DNA of 64,000 bases from Collinsella sp. AM34-10 (lineage in GTDB: Bacteria; Actinomycetota; Coriobacteriia; Coriobacteriales; Coriobacteriaceae): contig NZ_QSIL01000009.1 of the NCBI RefSeq assembly GCF_003469185.1, forward strand, positions 1-64,000, read 5' to 3'. Below the pieces are notes generated by a model. That model was not told where the DNA came from, did no database searches, and saw only the letters and a program-made list of their open reading frames with translations. The position numbers and the translations under genes are program-made. The stretch's first letter is position 1. Each line of letters starts with the position of its first letter. Shown here piece by piece: positions 33,385 through 42,360 of this stretch.

Positions 33385-35706
33385 TTGGGAAAAGACGTAC
33401 TGGTGCAGCAACTCGTCGACTCATTCGACAGCTGGCCCGCCAAAAACTCCGGTTGCGGATCGTCCCGCATGACACAAGAGCTCTATCCTTTTGACAAGCT
33501 CTTCTCTCCCATCAAAATTAACGAGCTCACCGTCAAAAACCGCATTGTCATGGCGCCGATGGGCAATATCGACATGTGCGAGGAAACTGGTCGTCCCAGC
33601 GACATGATGCTGCAGTACTTTTTCGCCCGCGCCAAAGGCGGCTGCGGCCTCATCACAACAGGACTCGTACCGGTAAGCCACGGCATCGATACCACGGTCA
33701 CCGAGCTGGACAAGCTCACCTATTTCCCGCGCATCGATCGAAGCCGAACCGTTATGGCAGGCTGGCGCGACCTTGCCCAAGGTGTCCATGCCTTCGGATC
33801 GCGCATTTTTGTCCAGCTTACGGCCGGACTCGGCCGCGTGGGCAACCCGCAATGCCTCATCACGCAAAAAAAGTTTCCGGTCTCGGCGAGTTTCTTGCCT
33901 AACTACTACATCCCCGCCATTCCATGCATGCGCCTCTCGAATCAAAAGCTGCGCCGTATCGTAAACAATATCGGCCAAGCGGCGGCCGATGCTCATGCTA
34001 TGGGCATCGATGGCGTCTATTTGCACGGGCACGAGGGTTATCTTATCGAGCAGCTCGGAAACCCCGCCTTTAACCATCGCAAGCTCGGACGTTATGCCGA
34101 TTGGCGTCAGTTTGGCCTCGATATGATCAAAGAAATCCGTCGCCGCGTTGGGCCCGACTACCCCATCATGTACCGCATCGACCTTTCGCTTGCACTCGAG
34201 GAAACCTATGACGAGCAGGTCATGAATTCGACCTATCTGGGACGCATGCGCGGCGGCCGCACAGTCGAACAGACCCTGGGTTATATGGAAGAGCTCGTGG
34301 CGGCGGGAGTAGACATCTTTGACGTCGACCTTGGTTGCTATGACAACTGGTGGATGCCCCACCCGCCTGCGAGCATGCCCGCAGGCTGCTTCGTTCCCGT
34401 GGCGCGCGCCGTTCGAGAGCGCTTTGCCGCCGACAATATCCGCTCCAATGCCGGCCTTCCCGTACCCGTTGTCGCGGTGGGTAAGTTGGGCTACCCCGAC
34501 ATTGCCGAACGTGCCCTTCGCAATGGCGACGCCGATATGATCATGCTCGGACGCCCGCTGCTTGCGGATCCCGAGTGGCCCAACAAGGCGTACGCCGGTC
34601 GCGTGGCAGATATTCGCCCCTGCATCGGATGCCAGGAAGGATGCCTCAACGAGTTTGTCGAAGGGGGCCATCCGCAGTGTGCCGTCAATCCACGCTGCAG
34701 CTTTGAATACCTCATGCCCCAGACACCCGCTCCCGCCAAAGAACCCAAACGCATAGCGGTGATAGGAGCCGGACCCGCCGGGATGGTCTGTGCGCTAATC
34801 GCCGCGCGTCGTGGCCACGACGTAAAGCTCATCGATGCCGAAGATGAACTTGGAGGAAAACTCCTCTCCGCCAGCGCCGCCCGGATCAAGTTCGACCTCG
34901 ATAACTACCGATCATATCTTGTTCGACAGGTGCGCGAGCAGGCAGAAAAACCCAACGGGAACCTGACACTCGAACTTGGACGGGCAGCACGCGCCGAAGA
35001 TCTTGCAAAAGCAGGCTTCGACGCAATCGTGTGCGCGACAGGCACTTCCAATGCAATACCGCCCATCCCCGGTCTTACGGAGCTTGCAGCATCGGGCCAT
35101 GCCGTGCTGGCAACGCAGCTACTGCGCCAACCCGCGCTGCTTGGCAACGCCAAAACCGTCACCATCATTGGCGGAGGGGCCGTGGGCTGCGAGGTTGCCC
35201 AATGGCTCACCGTCGAACACGGCATACCACAGGTCAACGTAATTGAAATGCTGCCTCACATGATGCAGGGCGCCTGCACGGCAAATCGCGGCCACCTACT
35301 CCATACGCTCAGGGGACGCAATGTGCGGCTCCTCAATATGACACGCGTCGAGCGCGCGGAAGTCGACGGCAAACGCGAGTCTGGAGCCCCATCGAGGTGT
35401 GCGCGTCTCCACTTGAGTCGCAACTGCCACAAAAACGTTCCCGACCCCTACGTCTCGTGGTCACCGGTCTTGCCCGAGAACGTCGAAAACCCGCTTGCAC
35501 CCAAAATCGGCAACGACTGGAAGTCACTCGAGCTAACCTGCGACCTGGTAATCATTGCCTGCGGCGGACACCCCGACGACGCGCTGTTCTACAAACTGCA
35601 GCAGACGCACGCCGCTGACGAGCTGCATAACATCGGCGATGGGTTTGCGCCCGGCCGTGTGCTCGAAGCGGTCCGTGCGGCATACCGACTCGGCACCAAT
35701 ATCTAA
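33385..35706 (+). CDS. Old Yellow Enzyme-type flavin oxidoreductase with Fe-S and FAD/NAD domains
   Basis: A 773-residue modular enzyme like 2,4-dienoyl-CoA reductase, 2-enoate reductase and BaiCD/BaiH. It has an N-terminal FMN TIM barrel (KLFSPIKINELTVKNRIVMA; HGHEGYLIEQ), the 4Fe-4S cysteines C413, C416, C420 and C432 (CIGCQEGC...C), and a C-terminal FAD/NAD(P) module starting RIAVIGAGPAGMVCALIAA. It should reduce an activated C=C bond with NAD(P)H. The TTG start at 33385 is chosen because TGAAAGGAA lies just before it; a later ATG at 33469, where homology begins, has none. It is the first gene of the AcnX operon. The substrate is unknown. Confidence 0.88.
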   Translation: MGKDVLVQQLVDSFDSWPAKNSGCGSSRMTQELYPFDKLFSPIKINELTVKNRIVMAPMGNIDMCEETGRPSDMMLQYFFARAKGGCGLITTGLVPVSHGIDTTVTELDKLTYFPRIDRSRTVMAGWRDLAQGVHAFGSRIFVQLTAGLGRVGNPQCLITQKKFPVSASFLPNYYIPAIPCMRLSNQKLRRIVNNIGQAAADAHAMGIDGVYLHGHEGYLIEQLGNPAFNHRKLGRYADWRQFGLDMIKEIRRRVGPDYPIMYRIDLSLALEETYDEQVMNSTYLGRMRGGRTVEQTLGYMEELVAAGVDIFDVDLGCYDNWWMPHPPASMPAGCFVPVARAVRERFAADNIRSNAGLPVPVVAVGKLGYPDIAERALRNGDADMIMLGRPLLADPEWPNKAYAGRVADIRPCIGCQEGCLNEFVEGGHPQCAVNPRCSFEYLMPQTPAPAKEPKRIAVIGAGPAGMVCALIAARRGHDVKLIDAEDELGGKLLSASAARIKFDLDNYRSYLVRQVREQAEKPNGNLTLELGRAARAEDLAKAGFDAIVCATGTSNAIPPIPGLTELAASGHAVLATQLLRQPALLGNAKTVTIIGGGAVGCEVAQWLTVEHGIPQVNVIEMLPHMMQGACTANRGHLLHTLRGRNVRLLNMTRVERAEVDGKRESGAPSRCARLHLSRNCHKNVPDPYVSWSPVLPENVENPLAPKIGNDWKSLELTCDLVIIACGGHPDDALFYKLQQTHAADELHNIGDGFAPGRVLEAVRAAYRLGTNI

Positions 35707-35727
35707 CACGAAAGGATGGGCTCACAG

Positions 35728-37005
35728 ATGAACCTGACCTCCCAACAACAAGCCCTGCTCGACGGCGCCAAGGGCCCCGCCATGGCCAAAGTGGTCAAGA
35801 CCCTCGTTATGTACGGCGAATGCTTTGGCGCCGAGCGTATGGTTCCCGTGACCGGCGCAAACGGTCATCTTGTCACAAGTTTTGGCCTCTCCATGCTCGG
35901 TCCAGTCTATGACCTTATGGATGAGCTGCTGAAAGACGGCGCCCTGTCCGGTCAGTCATTCTCGGTCGACCCGAGGCCCCTCGACCCCGCCGTCCCGGCC
36001 AACCCGCTGCAAAAGCTGCTGTTCAAGATTATGTATTCCAAACAAGACGATTATGAGGCACAGCTGCGCAGCATGGGCCTATTGGACAACGATGCTTTCA
36101 CCTGCACCTGTTACCAGCCCGAGGTTGGCAATCGACCTCGGCGTGGCGACATCCTAAGCTGGGCAGAAAGCAGCGCCGTGGTCTTTGCCAACTCCGTGCT
36201 GGGCGCTCGCTGCAATCGCAACTCCGGCATCATCGAGATGTTCGGCTCAATTGCCGGCTTTGTCCCGGAATTCGGCCTGCTCACCGATGAGGGCCGCAAG
36301 GCGACCTGGATCATCGAAGTCGACTGTAAGCGCAAGCCCGAAGCGCAAGTGCTTGGCAGCGCCATTGGCATGAAGGTGATGGAAGACGTCCCTTACATTA
36401 AAGGCCTCGACCGCTGGCTTGGCCGCGAACTCACACCCGGCACGCAGGACTACCTTAAGGACATGGGCGCCGCCAGCGCATCGAACGGCGCTGTCGGGCT
36501 CTACCACGTGGACGGCATCACGCCCGAGGCCGTCGAACAAGGCGAACACCTCATAGCACTAGACGCCCAAATCTATCGCATTGACGACGCCGAGCTGGAA
36601 CGCATCCGCTCGAGCTACCCCGTTATGTGGAAGAACCCGGGCGCACGCCCCAAGCTTGCCTTCATCGGCTGCCCCCACCTCTCGTCTGCACAACTCGCCC
36701 ATTGGGCAGACGCCATCTGCGATGGGCTGAGCGCCTCCGGCAAGTGCCGCGTGCAAGTACCCACCGTACTGACCGCCGCCCCATCCGTGGCAGACGCCTT
36801 CCGCAAGACTGCGGCATACAGACGCCTCTCGACTACCGGTGCCGTCGTCTCGAGCATCTGCCCGCTTATGTACACCAACAACCCGCTGTGCGGCAGCATG
36901 CCCATCATCACCAACTCCAACAAGTTGCGTACGTACTCGGCATCGCGCTACTACACCGACGACGAAGTGCTCGCCTACGTCACCACCGGAAAACCAATCA
37001 AATAG
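35728..37005 (+). CDS. Aconitase X, large (catalytic) subunit
   Basis: A 425-residue AcnX_I-type dehydratase. Features include TGANGHLVTSFGLSMLGP, then FTCTCYQPEVGN and SWAESSAVVFANSVLGARCN, which carry the candidate iron-sulfur ligands (Cys in CTC and in ARCN), and GSIAGFVPEFG. Known AcnX enzymes dehydrate cis-3-hydroxy-L-proline, trans-3-hydroxy relatives or mevalonate 5-phosphate. The small swivel subunit is the next gene. ATG 35728 is preferred over ATG 35716, which lies on top of the AAAGG ribosome site. Confidence 0.85.
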   Translation: MNLTSQQQALLDGAKGPAMAKVVKTLVMYGECFGAERMVPVTGANGHLVTSFGLSMLGPVYDLMDELLKDGALSGQSFSVDPRPLDPAVPANPLQKLLFKIMYSKQDDYEAQLRSMGLLDNDAFTCTCYQPEVGNRPRRGDILSWAESSAVVFANSVLGARCNRNSGIIEMFGSIAGFVPEFGLLTDEGRKATWIIEVDCKRKPEAQVLGSAIGMKVMEDVPYIKGLDRWLGRELTPGTQDYLKDMGAASASNGAVGLYHVDGITPEAVEQGEHLIALDAQIYRIDDAELERIRSSYPVMWKNPGARPKLAFIGCPHLSSAQLAHWADAICDGLSASGKCRVQVPTVLTAAPSVADAFRKTAAYRRLSTTGAVVSSICPLMYTNNPLCGSMPIITNSNKLRTYSASRYYTDDEVLAYVTTGKPIK

Positions 37006-37019
37006 GAAGGCGACTCCTC

Positions 37020-37463
37020 ATGGAAAAAATCTTTCACGGCCGCGTCGTTGTCCCCGGAACTGCCCACGCCAAGGCACTTGTCTCTCACGGAGGGCTCAAC
37101 ACGCTCGCATCGTTTCAGAAGGCACTGATGTTTGGCGACAAAAAGGCCACGTGTTCCGACCAAAACAATCCCGACTTGTACGGCAAACCTTTGGCGGGAT
37201 GTGCCTTGTGTCTTCCGCAGACTATCGGCTCCACCACAGGCGGCATGGTGCTCTTCTGCGCCACCAAAATGGGGCGCCAACCCGCATGCCTGCTGTTTTC
37301 CAAACCCATTGACAGCCTTGCCGCCGCTGGCGCGATCCTCTCGGGTGTATGGACCGACACCCCCATGCCCACCATTGACAACCTGGGCGATGAGTTTCTC
37401 GATGCTGTGTCGACGGGAGACGCCATCACCGTGGCCGAAGACGGCACGGTCATCGTCGGCTAA
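37020..37463 (+). CDS. Aconitase X, small (swivel) subunit
   Basis: A 147-residue swivelling beta-barrel partner of the AcnX large subunit (DUF126 type). It contains FHGRVVVPGTAHAKALVSHG, then GKPLAGCALCLPQTIGSTTG, with the conserved Gly-Ser-Thr-Thr-Gly loop, and GAILSGVWTDTPMPTIDN. It starts 14 bases after the large subunit with GGAAGG as ribosome site. Two-gene AcnX is the usual bacterial and archaeal arrangement. Confidence 0.85.
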   Translation: MEKIFHGRVVVPGTAHAKALVSHGGLNTLASFQKALMFGDKKATCSDQNNPDLYGKPLAGCALCLPQTIGSTTGGMVLFCATKMGRQPACLLFSKPIDSLAAAGAILSGVWTDTPMPTIDNLGDEFLDAVSTGDAITVAEDGTVIVG

Positions 37464-37573
37464 GGCTATCCGACCCGCCGCCCGCAGATGAACAACGTGT
37501 TTCGCCGTTTCCCACGCGCGGTGCGGGCGATAATCTTGACGTATTCGATATACAACACGAAAGGAGTCCCACC

Positions 37574-38995
37574 ATGGGAGCATCGGTATCGGTCGCACAG
37601 GGTGCGCCTCTTGATGCAGGCACCTACAAGGCAGACGAGGCAGCCGTCGAGCGCTTTTGCGAATTGCTACGCATTCCCACCGTTTCGCGTGAGAACATCG
37701 CCGAGCGCGACGACGAGCCCTTCGGCCAGTGGATTCCCACGCTCCAGCGGCTTTATCCGCGTTTCTTTGACATCGCCGAGATCACACGCATCGACGATTT
37801 TGGTATGCTCCTGCATTGGCCTGGTGCCGATTCCGCCTTGGACCCCATCGTCATGATGGCGCATCAGGACGTCGTGCCCGTCGAGGGCCAGGACTGGGAA
37901 CACGATCCCTTTGGAGCCGAGATCTTCGACGGCGAGATCTGGGCCCGCGGTTCACTCGACACCAAGTGCATCGTCTCTGCTTTTCTCGAGGCCGCCGAGC
38001 ATTTGATTGCCCAGGGCTTCGTTCCCCCGCGCGATGTCTGGTTCTTCTCGAGCGATGGCGAGGAAATCGCCGCGCCTACTGCAACCCATGCAGTGCAGTG
38101 GCTTCGCGAGCACAACATCCATCCCTATATGGTGCTCGATGAGGGTGGCGCCGTGGCAACCGACGCCCCGCTCGGTGTCACCGAACCCGTTGCCATGGTA
38201 GGCGTGTCCGAGAAGGGCCATGTCGACCTTACCGTCACGGCGCGCGCCGACGGCGGCCACGCCTCTACGCCTGCGGCAAACGATGCCTGCCGTCTTCTCT
38301 GCCGTGTATGCGAGACTATCTCGGCCAACCCCGGCAAGCCGCAGCTCACACCCGCCGTCGAGGCCACACTGACCGAGTTGGGTGCCCGTAGCAGCGCGAC
38401 GTATCAGGCAGTCTTTGGCAACCTGTGGCTCACGCGCCCCGCAGTTACCAAGATCATGGCCGCCAGCCCCGAGACCTCGGCAATGCTGCGCACAACCTAT
38501 GCGCTCACGCAGCTCGAAGGCTCCAACGCGCACAACGTGCTGCCACCGGTCGCTCGCGCCAACTTCAACGTGCGCATCGCTCCGTTCGAGACCATCGCCG
38601 ATGCCGTTGAGCGCGCCCGCAAGCTCGCCGCCCAGCAGTGTCGCGCCTCGGGCGTAAGCCCCGACCATGTCACCGTCGAAATCAACGAGGCGATTCCCTA
38701 CACCGAGCCCGCGCCCATCTCGCCTTACGAAGACGATGCCGCCTTTAACTACATCCATCGCTGCGTGTCGGGTGTCTATCCCGAGGCCGGCTTTGCTCCC
38801 TACGTGCAGAACTCCTGCACCGACTCGCGCGAGTTCAACGAGATCTGCGATCGCGTCTACCGCTTCTGCGGCTTCATCTACTCGGGCGAGGCGCGCAAGC
38901 TCATCCATGCCGCCAACGAACGCATCGGCGTCGACGTCTACAAGCGCGGCATCGAATTCTATGTGGCGTTTCTCGCCAACCTTGAACAACTGTAG
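37574..38995 (+). CDS. M20 family metallopeptidase
   Basis: A 473-residue di-zinc carboxypeptidase/dipeptidase. The metal ligands are His in VMMAHQDVVPV, Asp in GSLDTKCIV (usually DDKG in the family) and Glu-Glu in SSDGEEIAA, and there is an inserted dimerisation domain (GHVDLTVTARADGGHASTPA). It resembles the yeast carboxypeptidase S and aminoacylase-like branch. AAAGGAG precedes ATG 37574. Set in the OYE/AcnX cluster before a transporter, it may release an amino acid or acyl group from the imported substrate. Confidence 0.88.
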   Translation: MGASVSVAQGAPLDAGTYKADEAAVERFCELLRIPTVSRENIAERDDEPFGQWIPTLQRLYPRFFDIAEITRIDDFGMLLHWPGADSALDPIVMMAHQDVVPVEGQDWEHDPFGAEIFDGEIWARGSLDTKCIVSAFLEAAEHLIAQGFVPPRDVWFFSSDGEEIAAPTATHAVQWLREHNIHPYMVLDEGGAVATDAPLGVTEPVAMVGVSEKGHVDLTVTARADGGHASTPAANDACRLLCRVCETISANPGKPQLTPAVEATLTELGARSSATYQAVFGNLWLTRPAVTKIMAASPETSAMLRTTYALTQLEGSNAHNVLPPVARANFNVRIAPFETIADAVERARKLAAQQCRASGVSPDHVTVEINEAIPYTEPAPISPYEDDAAFNYIHRCVSGVYPEAGFAPYVQNSCTDSREFNEICDRVYRFCGFIYSGEARKLIHAANERIGVDVYKRGIEFYVAFLANLEQL

Positions 38996-39060
38996 GACGG
39001 GAGGGCTGATAGCGCCCCTCCCCGCTTTTATCCCCGCTTTTACCGACCAGGAGAACCAGC

Positions 39061-40380
39061 ATGACCCAACCAAATCTTAAGCGGGCGGCCCGGCTCGACA
39101 CCAAGGCCGTCGCCCTCGCCTCCCTACCCTTTATGGGCATGATCAGCTTTTGGCAGGTCTACGACGGCATCGTTCCTAAGATGCTCACGGGGACCTTTGG
39201 CCTATCCAACTCGCTCACCGGCGCGATCATGGCCATCGATAATGTCTTTGGCCTGTTCCTGCTTCCGCTCTTTGGCATCCTCTCGGACCGCTGCGCAAGC
39301 AACCTCGGGCGCCGAACGCCCTTTATCTTGGGCGGCTCCGCGGTGGCAATGCTCTCCGTCCCGCTCATCGCGATCGCCAACAACATGGGCAGCCTAACTC
39401 TGCTCATTGGCGCGATTATCCTCACGCTTTTGGCAATATGCGCCTACCGCACCATGACGGTTGCCATCGTGGCCGATATTACGCCTCGCCCACTTCGAAC
39501 CAAGGCAGACTCGATCGAAAAGATCGTCGGCTATGCGGGAACGGGCCTTATGCTCGTCGCCATCTCGGTCATGGTTCCCAAGGCCGACAAGCCCGATTAT
39601 CTTCCGCTCTTTATCTTGCAGGCCGCCTTTATCCTCGTGTCGGCCGTTGTCTACGGCATCTTTGTCCGTGAGCCCGCCCTCGTCGAAAAGATGCGCGAGA
39701 AATCGCTGTCCATGGGCATCGACGAGGATCAGATTGACAAAGATGACTCCCCCGAGGCTGGCGGCAAGGAACGCGTTGCAGACACCGGCGTGCGTCGCTC
39801 CATCATCATGCTGCTCGCCGCAACGTTTTTCTATTACATGAGCTATAACGCCATGACCACCAATATCAGCCGCTATGCCGATATGTTCTACGGCATGGAA
39901 GGCGGTTCCTATGCCGTCATCAATATCGTGACGATTGCAGGCGCGCTGCTAAGCTACGTACCCCTGGCAAACCTTTCGCTCAAAATCGGCCGCAAAAAGG
40001 TCGCCCTGGGCACCGCCGTCATCATGGTTTTGTACCCCGCGTTTCTTTGGCTGGCACCCGGCTTCTCACCCGTGCTGTACGGCGTCTTTTTGCTGATGGG
40101 CGTCGCGCTGGGCGGTGTGGACTTGTGCGTGTACACGATGATTCTGGAGTGCTGCAGCTCCCAAAGCGTGGGCCGCTACTCCGGTTACTACTACACCGTG
40201 AGCATGGCGGCTCAGGTGGCGACACCGATTCTCTCCGGCATCGTTATGGACGTGGCGCCGTCGATGCTCTTCGCCTACATCACGGCAATGGGCATGTTTA
40301 TGGCCGCAAGCATTGCCGCCGCCAAGCACGGCGATGCTATCTTGATCGACGAGGTCGCTCGCCGCGAGGCAGCCGAGTAG
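39061..40380 (+). CDS. MFS transporter of the AcnX cluster
   Basis: A 439-residue carrier with about 12 helices. The motif between helices 2 and 3 is LFGILSDRCASNLGRRTPFI, which resembles the GPH/SLC45 style. A charged central loop (residues about 205-240) separates the halves. ATG 39061 follows CAGGAG. It is 65 bases after the M20 peptidase gene and probably imports the substrate of the cluster. A strong terminator ends the unit. Confidence 0.87.
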   Translation: MTQPNLKRAARLDTKAVALASLPFMGMISFWQVYDGIVPKMLTGTFGLSNSLTGAIMAIDNVFGLFLLPLFGILSDRCASNLGRRTPFILGGSAVAMLSVPLIAIANNMGSLTLLIGAIILTLLAICAYRTMTVAIVADITPRPLRTKADSIEKIVGYAGTGLMLVAISVMVPKADKPDYLPLFILQAAFILVSAVVYGIFVREPALVEKMREKSLSMGIDEDQIDKDDSPEAGGKERVADTGVRRSIIMLLAATFFYYMSYNAMTTNISRYADMFYGMEGGSYAVINIVTIAGALLSYVPLANLSLKIGRKKVALGTAVIMVLYPAFLWLAPGFSPVLYGVFLLMGVALGGVDLCVYTMILECCSSQSVGRYSGYYYTVSMAAQVATPILSGIVMDVAPSMLFAYITAMGMFMAASIAAAKHGDAILIDEVARREAAE

Positions 40381-40402
40381 AAGCGCATGCCAATATTGAG
40401 CA

Positions 40403-40444
40403 ATGGAGCCGGATGGGGGTATTTCCCATCCGGCTCCATTTTTG
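40403..40444. terminator. Terminator after the MFS gene
   Basis: ATGGAGCCGGATGGG (40403-40417) pairs with CCCATCCGGCTCCAT (40425-40439), followed by TTTTTG. It may serve both convergent units. Confidence 0.92.
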
Positions 40445-40471
40445 TTCCATCTTCAAGAGGCTCGTCGAAGC

Positions 40472-40795
40472 CTACCCCACCATGACGGATTCCCCGGTAA
40501 AGGTACTCACAAGCAACAAGATAAAGAACGCCAGATAACTGATGCTCAATAGGTAGGCGACAACCAAAAAGATGGCCCATCCGGCATTGGTCTTGCCGTC
40601 GGCACGACGTTGCTCGCGAGAACGGCACAGCCAAATCGTCACGCCAATGGCCACGATCAACAGTACAAGTGCCGCCGCCGCCAGCCCAGCAAACGCAAAC
40701 ATCACGCCAATGCTCACAGCAATAACCGGGAGTAGCAGCAAGCCGCACCCGCACCCACCAGGACTATACACGGCAGTCTGTCGGCGCTTCATCAT
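40472..40795 (-). CDS. Small membrane protein
   Basis: 107 residues with a Cys/Gly-rich N-terminus (GGCGCG) and three hydrophobic segments, separated by a basic loop RSREQRRADGKTN. Its ATG overlaps the stop of the upstream M20D gene (TGATG), so it is translationally coupled to that gene; a second ATG three bases later has better spacing from GGAG. It is not recognised as a named family. Confidence 0.65.
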   Translation of the reverse strand: MMKRRQTAVYSPGGCGCGLLLLPVIAVSIGVMFAFAGLAAAALVLLIVAIGVTIWLCRSREQRRADGKTNAGWAIFLVVAYLLSISYLAFFILLLVSTFTGESVMVG

Positions 40796-41982
40796 CACTC
40801 CAAGTCAAGCAATCGTTTGTAGACATCGAGGCCCTTGAGCAAAATTTCCTCATCAAAGAGCATGGTATCAGTGTGAAGAGTGCTCATCGCATAGGCTGGG
40901 CAGCCGTCTGCGTCGATCGGGTTTTCTTGTCCCTCCGGCACGCCCGTGCCCAGCAGGAAGAACACGCCCGGCAGATGGCGCTGATAGAAGGCGAAATCCT
41001 CGGCAATCAGCAAAGGCTCATCCACGAGCTGCAGCTCGGGCAAGGCAGGCGCGACATTGGCAAATAGCTCGGGGTCGTTGTCAACCGGCGGATAGCCCTC
41101 GGCAAAGTCGAGATCGTACGTGCAGCCCGTTGCAGCGCATGCCTCATCAAGCACGCGGTGCACACCCTCGCGTGCACGGTCGAACATGTCGTCCGTAAAC
41201 ACGCGCAGGCTGCCGGCAACATGGGCCTCCCCCGCCACGGCGTTGCAGACGGTACCGACCTGCAACAGACCAAACTTGCCGATACAGGGCTCGTCGGCGC
41301 CCAGCTCGTCCATCAGCTCGCGCTCGGCAACCAAAAACTTTGCTGCCGCCAAGGCCGCATCGTGCGACTCCTCGACCGGCACACCATAAGTCTTAGCAAT
41401 ATGGATACTCGTACCGTGAATGTGGATATGTGTCTCGCTCGAGCGCGCCAGCAGCGGGCCGGAACAACTCGCCAACGTGTTCGCAGGCAGATCGGGCCAC
41501 ACGTGAAAGCCAAAAATGCGGTCGACCCCGTAGCGCTCGAACACACCGCTCTCGCATACCGTCTTGGCGCCACCGGTCGTCTCCTCGGCAGGCTGGAACA
41601 CAAAGAGCACGTTGTGTTTGATGGCACCTGGCTGCTCGCGAATCGTACGGTCGACATACGTCGCGGCGGCAAGTGCCATGGCCATGTGTCCATCGTGTCC
41701 GCAAGCGTGCATCTTTCCGGGATGCGTCGAGGCAAAGGCCGCACCCGTCGCCTCCGCGATGGGCAGCGCGTCCATATCGGCGCGAATCGCCGTGGCATGC
41801 GCGGCGCCCGTGCCAGCGTCGAAGAAAGCACAGACGCAGCTGGGGCACGGATAGGTCACCTCGCAGGTGAGCGGCGCCAACACGCCCTCGATATAGGCTA
41901 TGGTTTGAGGAAGATCGAAATCGAGCTCCGGAATGCGATGAAGATCGCGGCGATAGCGACGGAGTTCTTGGAGCTCGGTCAT
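40795..41982 (-). CDS. M20D amidohydrolase, candidate N-acetyl-diaminopimelate deacetylase
   Basis: A 395-residue metal-dependent amidohydrolase with the M20D signature KMHACGHDGHMAMALAAA, FQPAEETTGGAKT and a C-terminal DFAFYQRHLPGVFFLLG. M20D enzymes include hippurate hydrolase, IAA-amino-acid hydrolases and N-acetyl-diaminopimelate deacetylase. The divergent lysine operon uses DapH (acetyltransferase route), which needs such a deacetylase, so that role is favoured by context. ATG 41982 follows CGAAAGGAT; the upstream ATG 42015 is not preceded by a site. Confidence 0.75.
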   Translation of the reverse strand: MTELQELRRYRRDLHRIPELDFDLPQTIAYIEGVLAPLTCEVTYPCPSCVCAFFDAGTGAAHATAIRADMDALPIAEATGAAFASTHPGKMHACGHDGHMAMALAAATYVDRTIREQPGAIKHNVLFVFQPAEETTGGAKTVCESGVFERYGVDRIFGFHVWPDLPANTLASCSGPLLARSSETHIHIHGTSIHIAKTYGVPVEESHDAALAAAKFLVAERELMDELGADEPCIGKFGLLQVGTVCNAVAGEAHVAGSLRVFTDDMFDRAREGVHRVLDEACAATGCTYDLDFAEGYPPVDNDPELFANVAPALPELQLVDEPLLIAEDFAFYQRHLPGVFFLLGTGVPEGQENPIDADGCPAYAMSTLHTDTMLFDEEILLKGLDVYKRLLDLE

Positions 41983-42127
41983 AGAGGATCCTTTCGTGAG
42001 ACACATCAGTTTCACTTATTGTGATGCAGAATTGTGAAGCCCTTGTTTCTAGCATGTCCCTGCATTTTTTAAACGTTATATACGAATACTCTTGTTTGGT
42101 AAAGTGCAACGTGGTAGGGTCTTTACC

Positions 42128-42268
42128 ACTTGATAGAGGCGCGGGCACGAAGAACCGCGGGCGAGCCGGCAGGCTTTGACCCCGTGGGGAGGCGAAACCC
42201 GCCGAACTGGGCTTTTCGGGCACGAACAACCTGGTGGGCCTGCGGGAAACACCCGCAGGACTGTCTGC
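42128..42268 (+). promoter_or_regulatory. Lysine riboswitch (L-box)
   Basis: The leader contains the L-box landmarks in order: TGATAGAGGCGCGGG, GGGGAGGCGAAACCCGCCGA, a hairpin CTGGGC...TTTTCGGG, ACCTGGTGGGCCTGCGGG, and the closing GGACTGTC. It lies ahead of lysA-dapA-dapB-dapH, which make diaminopimelate and lysine. Binding of lysine should repress the operon. No T-tract terminator follows. Confidence 0.88.
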
Positions 42269-42279
42269 AGCAATGCGGG

Positions 42280-42360
42280 AGCGCTATCCGGACATTGGGT
42301 CCACGCTATGCGGATTCGATGCGCAGGTGGCGCCGTCTGGATAGCGAGGTTTACGGGACA
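42280..42360 (+). promoter_or_regulatory. Riboswitch expression platform near the lysA start
   Basis: CGCTATCC-G-GAC (about 42282-42293) is complementary to GTC-T-GGATAGCG (about 42335-42346). The right arm runs directly into AGG, the likely ribosome site of lysA, so pairing could hide it. This suggests translational rather than transcriptional control. Confidence 0.5.
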
